7,262 nucleotides of DNA from an uncultured Rhodanobacter sp. Lineage in GTDB: Bacteria > Pseudomonadota > Gammaproteobacteria > Xanthomonadales > Rhodanobacteraceae. Location: the NCBI GenBank assembly GCA_903827735.1, contig CAIKJM010000132.1:1-7262 (forward strand), read 5' to 3'. The number at the start of each line of letters is the position of its first letter. Position 1 is the first letter of the stretch. Shown here piece by piece: positions 1 through 4,606 of the stretch. The notes beneath the pieces were generated by a model. The model searched no databases. It was not told the DNA's origin and was given only the letters and a program-made list of their open reading frames with translations. The position numbers and the translations under genes were made by a program.

Positions 1-33
1 AACCTCTGAGCCGCCGTTCAGCGGGGAAAAGGA

Positions 34-59
34 AAAGAGCTCCCTCTTCGGAGCCCTTT
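34..59 (-). terminator. Putative rho-independent terminator (minus strand)
   Basis: A 10-bp stem (34-43 with 50-59) encloses a 6-base loop. Read on the minus strand the stem is continuous with a single G-U wobble, and the second arm runs into a U-rich tail (CTCTTTTCC). On the plus strand the same position is an A-C mismatch and the tail is less U-rich, so the minus direction fits better. It would end transcripts coming from the small exported-protein gene, whose stop codon lies about 240 bases upstream in that direction. It could instead serve a gene beyond the left edge. Confidence 0.5.
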
Positions 60-152
60 GCGATTCTTCTGCTGTAAACACCGAAGCTTATGTGGTTTCA
101 AAAAATTGAAGAGCAGACGCCCGACGCTTTTCACCAGATGGAAAAGTCTATT

Positions 153-179
153 TTGACCCTGGTGTCCGTTGACCCTGGT
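153..179. repeat. Short direct repeat TTGACCCTGGT x2
   Basis: The 11-mer TTGACCCTGGT occurs exactly at 153-163 and 169-179, a spacing of 16 bases. Its TGACCC core is shared with the inverted repeat at 226-276 and with the motifs at 3353-3408, so it may be a decayed part of the same repeat family. Confidence 0.55.
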
Positions 180-225
180 TGCCGGACTCTGTGCGAATGC
201 AGCGTGGAATTGATGATCCGAGGCT

Positions 226-276
226 AATGGGGTCAGATTCACCTCCTCGGCTGAATTAAGTGAACCTGACCCTATT
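226..276. repeat. MITE-like inverted repeat with TGACCC core
   Basis: The left arm at 226-242 (AATGGGGTCAGATTCAC) is the reverse complement of the right arm at 260-276 (GTGAACCTGACCCTATT) at 15 of 17 positions, around a 17-base spacer. CCGAGG stands on both sides, at 218-223 and 285-290, and its complement CCTCGG is inside the spacer at 245-250. The outer pair could be a target duplication, but it sits at unequal distances from the arms. From memory, such GTGAACCTGACCC motifs recur between genes in Xanthomonadales, sometimes near IS200-like (Y1) transposase genes. No transposase is present here. Confidence 0.6.
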
Positions 277-295
277 CTTGAAGACCGAGGGCTCC

Positions 296-634
296 TCACG
301 GCTTGGGATTAACCTCGGCTACCACACGCATGGGCGAATTTAGCAACGAATGTTCGTCGCGCACGAAGACCACGCGCGTAGCCCCATTGGCACAGTTGCG
401 CCGGGCGATAGCGGCCAGGTGTTGCGGCTGGCTGAGCTCCAGCACCATGCTCCTACTGCCCAAGACACTGTTCGTTTCGCGTATGGTCGGTGTACGTTGA
501 GCGTTACAATCGATCGCAAACCCGCTGTTGCCGTATACGTGGACCGGCGGTTGGGAGCGGAGACCCGGACTGCTCCCGGCGTGCGCGATGGTAGCGGTCA
601 GCGCGATGGCTAAGCTGAAAAATTTGACGTTCAT
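296..634 (-). CDS. Small exported protein of unknown function
   Basis: This encodes 112 residues that I cannot assign to a named family. The N-terminus is a clear Sec signal peptide: a basic start (MNVK), a hydrophobic core to about residue 16, and a likely cut after AHA (residue 19). The mature part is about 93 residues, with a Pro/Ser-rich start and two cysteines (in IDC and RRNC) that could form a disulfide in the periplasm. No membrane segment or lipobox follows. The ATG at 634 is preceded by GAGGAA at good spacing, which supports the start. The gene is divergent from the ToxR-like regulator, so it may be a target or a periplasmic partner of it; that is inference from position only. Ribosome site, signal peptide and cysteines favour this frame over the overlapping opposite-strand frames. 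Confidence 0.75.
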   Translation of the reverse strand: MNVKFFSLAIALTATIAHAGSSPGLRSQPPVHVYGNSGFAIDCNAQRTPTIRETNSVLGSRSMVLELSQPQHLAAIARRNCANGATRVVFVRDEHSLLNSPMRVVAEVNPKP

Positions 635-902
635 AACAATTCCTCGCTGAAGTTGTTTGAATGACTGGGTTCGGAAGGCCCGGATGCAGATCGAATCGGC
701 GCTACGAATAACGATGTGCGGATACCGCTGATTCGGCTCGTCAAAGATGAAAAGTGTGATGTCCGCCCTGCTATCCGGCTGATGCCGCCGCGAATCGCGT
801 CGACGCAGTCAGATTCACGCCGATCACATTGCAATGCTTGATGCTCCGGTGCTGAATTAGTTGGAATGGCGCTGGGAAATGCTTAGGAAGTTGTTGGGGG
901 CC

Positions 903-923
903 ATATCTGCCACGAGATATCTC
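903..923. promoter_or_regulatory. Candidate operator palindrome upstream of regulator
   Basis: ATATCT (903-908) and AGATAT (915-920) form a perfect 6-bp inverted repeat with a 6-base spacer. The right half also belongs to the 10-bp palindrome GAGATATCTC (914-923). It lies 57 bases before the regulator start, a plausible operator position for autoregulation or for control of the divergent gene. No binding consensus is known to me for this regulator. Confidence 0.35.
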
Positions 924-936
924 TTTGATTTGACTG

Positions 937-964
937 GCTATGCAGTTGAACGCCGCATAGCGGC
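937..964 (+). promoter_or_regulatory. Overlapping hairpins in regulator leader
   Basis: GCTATGC (937-943) pairs with GCATAGC (955-961) across 11 bases. The second arm overlaps a compact hairpin, GCCGC-ATA-GCGGC (952-964), so the two folds exclude each other. The compact stem ends 15 bases before the ATG at 980 and just before the weak ribosome site GGGGCG (969-974). It could affect translation if it lies in the mRNA, or be an operator if it lies at the promoter. The transcription start is unknown. Confidence 0.35.
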
Positions 965-979
965 ATTCGGGGCGTCACG

Positions 980-3055
980 ATGATGGAAAGCGAAAATCCA
1001 GCTGGATGGATCGTTTTCGACACGGTGGAAATTGATCTCGCCGGACGACGACTATTCGTGGCTGGTAAAGTCATGCCGCTCGAGCCGAAGGCATTCGACG
1101 TTCTTGCCTTGCTCGCACGGAATGCGGGCCGCGCTGTCACCCGGAATGAAATCCTTGATGCGGTTTGGGGTCATCGCCATGTGACACCCGGCGTACTAAA
1201 TCGCGTCGTCACGCTGCTCCGGCAGGCGCTAGGCGAGCGCGTTGAAGATCAGCACTATGTGCATACGCTGCATGGCATCGGCTACCGTTTCGATGCAGAA
1301 GCTCGCCGGCTGGATGCGCGACCCGTCTTGTCCGCGGCGAACGCCGGTGCCAACACCTCGGAGTCGATTGTTCCCGCATTGGTGGCGGCGCCCGGATTGA
1401 ATGAGGCAGTCCTGCTCTCGGTCGCCACGACACCTGCAACTGATGAAAAGTCTGCGGAACCGCTAATACCGACGACGTCGCCTGCCAGCTTGTCATCCAT
1501 TGCGCTTGCGGCGCCTGCGCTGAGGCGTACACGCCTTCGCACAGCCGTGGTTGCCTGCATGCTGCTTGCGATGGTTGCCGGTCTGCTGGGGCTGCGTCAT
1601 GCGCTGACATCCGTGCCTGCGCCTTCACCCGTCCTCGTCGTGTTGCCGTTACGCGTGGTCGGTGCAAACAGCAACGAGACGGCTTTTGCCGATGGTCTGA
1701 GCGAGGATTTAACGACCCGGCTCGCAGATGTCGATGGCTTGCGCCTAATTTCCAGCGCGTCGGCGATGCGGGCGCAACAGGGGGGCTTCGACGCCAAGCA
1801 GCTGACTGAACGCCTGCATGTCACTCACGCTATCGAAGGCAGCTTGAACGAGTCCGGTGATCAGCTGCACATCAGCCTGCGCCTGATCGAAACGCCGTCG
1901 GGTCGTACGCTGTGGACACAAGACTACGACCGCAAGTTTGCCGACGTATTCGCGCTGCAGCAGGAGATTGCGCAAGCCGTGACGTCTGCGCTGGCTTTGC
2001 ACATTGACATCGCAAATACCGGTGCCAAAACCGTCGATCCGCAGGTGTTTCGCGAATACCTAGAATTGCGCCACGTGTTTCTTACGCAGAGCGATTCAGC
2101 AGCTACTACCGCGGCGGAAACTAAACTGAATGCGCTGGCCGCGCGCACGCCGGATTTTGCGCCCGTGCATGGCATGCTTGCGGCAAATCTTGCATCCGGC
2201 TTCGAGGACGATGGCAGGGACAACGATGCGCTGCACGAGGCGCGGCATGCGCTTGATCTCGATCCCGGCGATACCTTTGCCCATGCGGCCTTGGGGATGG
2301 TCGCTTCACACAACCACGACTGGGGCACGGTAAAGAAAGAATACGATGCCGCGCTCGCGCGGTCCCCTAACGATCAGATCATGCGTAACATTATCGGAAT
2401 GTGGCTGGGCAGACTCGGCTATCGCGAACAGGCTCTGTCCGAATTCGAATCCAACTACTCGTCCGACCCGCTCAGCTACTGGGCCACCTACAATCTTGCC
2501 ACCGCGCTGGATACGCTGGGTCGTCACGACGAAGCCAGGCATTATCTGGATTTGCTACCGAGCCTCGAACCACAAACCCAATGGCGCACGGTAACCACGC
2601 GCTGGCGTAACGCCGTCTGGCGCCACGACTACACCGCTGCACGCAATTTCGTTGGGCAGATGTCCAGTTTGTCCAGACTGCCCGGCGAGAAAGACGAACA
2701 AGCTGAGTATGCGTATGCTGCCGTTGCGTATGCTGCTGTCACCGAAGCATTGCTCGATGCCGCACGCTGGCCGAAAGCCGAGGCTGCGATCGCCGCATTA
2801 GATGCCAAGATCGGTGGCGTGAGCCCCGTGCGGCTATTCGCACCACAATTGAACGCCGCGCCACTACTCGCCAGCTTCGAGCCCGGCGACCAGCAACCCG
2901 ACGGCAAGATCGTGTGGACGGCCGATTTCAATACCTTGCACCGCACCCCGGAATTCGAGGCTTTTGTGCAACGCATGCATTTCATCGATTTTTGGCGCAG
3001 CAACGGCTGGCCGCCACAATGCAAACCCCAAGGCGATGGCGCGCGCTGCGACTGA
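980..3055 (+). CDS. Transmembrane winged-helix regulator with TolB-like and TPR domains (ToxR/CadC type)
   Basis: This 691-residue protein is a one-component membrane regulator. Residues 10-105 form an OmpR/PhoB-type winged helix, with typical features such as LEPKAFDVLALLARNAG, the VTRNEILDAVWG helix and the HTLHGIGYRF wing. An Ala/Ser/Thr/Pro-rich linker (about 110-182) leads to one membrane helix at about 187-205 after an Arg-rich stretch (LRRTRLR), so the rest should be periplasmic. Residues 217-342 match the TolB-like/FlgO-like domain found in such regulators (FADGLSEDLTTRL, IEGSLNESGDQLHISLRLIE, LWTQDYDRKFADVFALQ). About four TPR-like units follow (roughly 393-532). The C-terminus carries two cysteines (681, 690). 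The DNA-binding domain should act on promoters while the periplasmic part senses a signal or partner; ligand and targets are unknown. Translation may begin at the ATG at 980 or the next codon at 983; the ribosome site is weak either way. No phospho-acceptor domain is present. Confidence 0.92.
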   Translation: MMESENPAGWIVFDTVEIDLAGRRLFVAGKVMPLEPKAFDVLALLARNAGRAVTRNEILDAVWGHRHVTPGVLNRVVTLLRQALGERVEDQHYVHTLHGIGYRFDAEARRLDARPVLSAANAGANTSESIVPALVAAPGLNEAVLLSVATTPATDEKSAEPLIPTTSPASLSSIALAAPALRRTRLRTAVVACMLLAMVAGLLGLRHALTSVPAPSPVLVVLPLRVVGANSNETAFADGLSEDLTTRLADVDGLRLISSASAMRAQQGGFDAKQLTERLHVTHAIEGSLNESGDQLHISLRLIETPSGRTLWTQDYDRKFADVFALQQEIAQAVTSALALHIDIANTGAKTVDPQVFREYLELRHVFLTQSDSAATTAAETKLNALAARTPDFAPVHGMLAANLASGFEDDGRDNDALHEARHALDLDPGDTFAHAALGMVASHNHDWGTVKKEYDAALARSPNDQIMRNIIGMWLGRLGYREQALSEFESNYSSDPLSYWATYNLATALDTLGRHDEARHYLDLLPSLEPQTQWRTVTTRWRNAVWRHDYTAARNFVGQMSSLSRLPGEKDEQAEYAYAAVAYAAVTEALLDAARWPKAEAAIAALDAKIGGVSPVRLFAPQLNAAPLLASFEPGDQQPDGKIVWTADFNTLHRTPEFEAFVQRMHFIDFWRSNGWPPQCKPQGDGARCD
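2711..2740 (+). repeat. In-frame 15-base tandem duplication in the regulator
   Basis: Two adjacent 15-base units (2711-2725 and 2726-2740) match at 13 of 15 positions and encode AYAAV twice (residues 578-587). They lie in a predicted helical stretch after the TPR-like units. The differences are synonymous, which points to an older duplication held at protein level or to helical sequence bias. Confidence 0.6.
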
Positions 3056-3291
3056 GCTGGTGTCGCGCTCCGCACTTTCCCGTTTCTCGGGCAGCTGGCG
3101 AAACGGCAGAGAATGAGATCACCTCACGCCGACCACGGGTTTCTGACGATGCCGCGTTGTCGAACTACCTGGGCCTCAGAGGGCCGGCGACCTTGTAAGC
3201 AGTGAAGATGATGCTGGATCGAAATGCTTGCGCGCTGCTCAGACCGGGCTCCGTGTCACGCCAAGCACGTCCGGAGTTCATACGATCAAAT

Positions 3292-3307
3292 AGCCGTCCA
3301 GACGGCT
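3292..3307. terminator. Hairpin between convergent genes, possible terminator
   Basis: AGCCGT (3292-3297) and ACGGCT (3302-3307) form a perfect 6-bp stem with a CCAG loop, extendable by AATA/TATT pairing with a small bulge. No T tract follows on either strand, so termination activity is uncertain. It lies 237 bases after the regulator stop. Confidence 0.3.
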
Positions 3308-3352
3308 GCTATTAACGGGCACCGGTGCAGTTAGCGCCGCCATAGTCTCGTC

Positions 3353-3408
3353 AAGTGAACCTGACCCCGTTTTTCATTCGTCCATTAGTAAAGTCGACTC
3401 TGACCCCG
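3353..3408. repeat. Partial copies of the TGACCC repeat family
   Basis: AAGTGAACCTGACCC at 3353-3367 is an exact 15-base copy of 258-272, in the same orientation. A second core, CTGACCCCG at 3400-3408, repeats 3361-3369 with a 39-base spacing and is preceded by AAGTCGACT. I recall both flavours (GTGAACCTGACCCC and GTCGACTCTGACCCC) as recurrent intergenic motifs in Xanthomonadales. No complete element or transposase is seen. Confidence 0.55.
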
Positions 3409-3487
3409 GTTTCCGAACTTATTCCCGACACCTCTTTACCAGGTAAAAGGTCTGCGCTAACCCCTGTCTCTCGGAAACATGGCTCGC

Positions 3488-3508
3488 CATTTCACATCCA
3501 GTGAAATG
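3488..3508 (-). terminator. Hairpin downstream of pirin gene
   Basis: CATTTCAC (3488-3495) and GTGAAATG (3501-3508) form a perfect 8-bp stem with a 5-base loop. One bulged C allows three more G-C pairs outside it (3485-3487 with 3510-3512). It starts 34 bases after the pirin stop on the minus strand. There is no U tract, so it may protect the 3' end of the mRNA or be a weak or factor-assisted terminator. Confidence 0.4.
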
Positions 3509-3545
3509 CGCGATTCTAGTGAACGTGCGAATTACCGAGCTCTGC

Positions 3546-4427
3546 TTAGAACGGCACCCCATCCATACATCCCATGTCTCCCGCGTAAAAGGCGCGTGTC
3601 GCCGCATCGGCCTTGTGCTGACTGGAGAAAACGAATGACCCCGCATATACCAACGGCCGCTCGGCAGGTGCGCCTCCCAGCAGAAGGCATTGCGCAGCGG
3701 CCTCGGCTTGTGTTTTCAGGAGTGTGAGCTGGCTGGCTGCCGTGAGCGCAATGAAGCTGCCAGCTGCGAAGTTTCCCCCGGCAACCGATAGCTCACCCGA
3801 CAAGACGTAGATGCCAAACTCCTGCGCTGAATCAAGCGCCACATCAATCGGCGTGCCGGATGTCAGGCTGATATCCATCAACAGCGCTTTTGTTTGTAGC
3901 TCGACCGGGCCGGGGGCGTCGAATAATGGATGCGTTCCGGCGACCAGTCGCAGAAATGCGTTAGCTTGGGTCGTTTCAGGCACGGCCGTGGGTGGCACGG
4001 CGCGATAAGATGGAGCGCAGTCCTCCAATGCCTTGGGCAGCCGTGTCCATAATTGCACCGCGTGAAAATTGGCCGGCGCATTGTCTCCAAAGCCAATACG
4101 CTCGGCGTGCAACATGCCCCGACCGGCCGTCAGCCATTGCGCGCCGCCGCTCAACGCCGTTCCACGGTGGCCCAGTGAGTCGCGATGCTCGTTGCAGCCC
4201 TCCATCAAATAGGTGATGACTTCGATACCCGCGTGGGGATGTGCGGCAAGGTTCTGCCGCGGTGTCGGCATGGGCCCAACGTGATCGAAAAACACAAAAG
4301 GACCGACTGCCTCGATCTGGCTGCCGGGCAAAACGCGCTGCACGGTCATGCTTGGGCCCAGGCGTGCGCTGTGTGCCTTCCAGGCGAGTTTGACACCGGC
4401 CTGATCTTGCTTCTCGGAAATGGACAT
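3546..4427 (-). CDS. Pirin family protein (bicupin)
   Basis: This 293-residue protein has the usual length and two-cupin layout of bacterial pirins. The N-terminal cupin has the family's FFDHVGPM, AHPHAGIEVITYLMEG, HRDSLGHRG and QWLTAGRGMLHAE stretches. The four metal ligands expected from known pirins are all present as His63, His65, His107 and Glu109, so iron or another divalent metal should bind. The C-terminal cupin (about 175-265) ends in the typical GGAPAERPLVYAGSFVF segment. Some family members, such as E. coli YhhW and human pirin, have quercetin 2,3-dioxygenase activity; the substrate here is unknown. No signal peptide is seen, so it should be cytoplasmic. The ATG at 4427 follows AGAAGG (4435-4440) at good spacing. 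The gene lies downstream of the beta-helix gene on the same strand, but 179 bases and strong hairpins separate them, so its own promoter is likely. Confidence 0.93.
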   Translation of the reverse strand: MSISEKQDQAGVKLAWKAHSARLGPSMTVQRVLPGSQIEAVGPFVFFDHVGPMPTPRQNLAAHPHAGIEVITYLMEGCNEHRDSLGHRGTALSGGAQWLTAGRGMLHAERIGFGDNAPANFHAVQLWTRLPKALEDCAPSYRAVPPTAVPETTQANAFLRLVAGTHPLFDAPGPVELQTKALLMDISLTSGTPIDVALDSAQEFGIYVLSGELSVAGGNFAAGSFIALTAASQLTLLKTQAEAAAQCLLLGGAPAERPLVYAGSFVFSSQHKADAATRAFYAGDMGCMDGVPF

Positions 4428-4458
4428 GAATTTACCTTCTCTGTATCTACCTACGTGG

Positions 4459-4475
4459 CCTCGATGCGTTCGAGG
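4459..4475. promoter_or_regulatory. Inverted repeat upstream of pirin
   Basis: CCTCGA (4459-4464) and TCGAGG (4470-4475) form a perfect 6-bp inverted repeat with a 5-base spacer, 32 bases before the pirin start codon and upstream of its ribosome site. TAGATA on the minus strand just after it could be a -10 element. It might be an operator, but the evidence is only symmetry and position. Confidence 0.25.
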
Positions 4476-4556
4476 GGCATACGGGGACGTTGCCGTTGCC
4501 TTTAACCGTGATCAGCAGGACGCCTGCCGAATCGGTGGCCGCCGGTACGCGGTCGA

Positions 4557-4586
4557 TCCCGCGCTCCGCGCGGGACCAACCCGCGC
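4557..4586 (-). terminator. Three-arm GC-rich hairpin after the beta-helix gene
   Basis: TCCCGCGC (4557-4564) pairs with GCGCGGGA (4568-4575) across TCC. The core of that second arm, GCGCGGG (4568-4574), also pairs perfectly with CCCGCGC (4580-4586) across ACCAA. The two strong stems share their middle arm and exclude each other. The structure begins 20 bases after the stop of the beta-helix gene on the minus strand and before pirin. It lacks a U tract, so it may act as a 3'-end protecting stem, an attenuator-like switch, or an imperfect terminator. Confidence 0.45.
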
Positions 4587-4606
4587 ATTACGATAAAGCA
4601 GCGGCA

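Larger units (their letters stand above)
635..979. promoter_or_regulatory. Divergent intergenic region with inverted repeats
   Basis: These 345 bases separate the small exported-protein gene from the regulator and should carry both promoters, though I see no convincing -35/-10 pair on either strand. The half nearest the regulator holds three symmetric signals. First, ATATCT and AGATAT (903-908, 915-920), the second arm lying inside the 10-bp palindrome GAGATATCTC (914-923). Second, GCTATGC and GCATAGC (937-943, 955-961). Third, GCCGC-ATA-GCGGC (952-964). The half nearest the small gene carries GTCAGATTCAC at 808-818, identical to part of the repeat at 226-242. An open frame on the minus strand (631-834) is Ser/Arg-rich, lacks a ribosome site and covers this repeat, so I do not call it a gene. 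Confidence 0.5.
3056..3545. other. Convergent intergenic region with decayed repeats
   Basis: These 490 bases lie between the convergent 3' ends of the regulator and pirin, and I find no credible gene in them. They contain an inverted repeat CCGTTTC/GAAACGG (3080-3086, 3100-3106) shortly after the regulator stop, a hairpin at 3292-3307, two TGACCCC motifs at 3353-3408, and a hairpin at 3488-3508 next to the pirin stop. The motifs and the lack of coding signal suggest a decayed mobile-element or repeat insertion site. Confidence 0.5.

Noticed and set aside
18..299. 93-codon frame on the minus strand whose GTG start overlaps the stop of the small exported-protein gene
   Set aside because: The GTGA overlap looks like translational coupling, but the frame runs through the TGACCC repeats and the inverted repeat, has odd low-complexity composition, and shows no domain.
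350..613. 87-codon plus-strand frame opposite the small exported-protein gene
   Set aside because: No signal peptide or ribosome site; the opposite strand has both, so this is an antisense shadow.
631..834. 67-codon frame on the minus strand ending in an ATGA overlap with the small exported-protein gene
   Set aside because: No ribosome site at its start, Ser/Arg-rich without any domain, and it covers a repeat copy at 808-818. The overlap arises from the downstream gene's ribosome site and start.
3353..3408. An intact insertion sequence near the repeat motifs
   Set aside because: No transposase-like frame, terminal inverted repeat pair or target duplication can be seen around 3353-3408; only short motif copies remain.
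3419..3727. Possible small genes on both strands around the pirin 3' end
   Set aside because: Both frames cross the pirin stop and the hairpin at 3488-3508, lack ribosome sites and have no family features.
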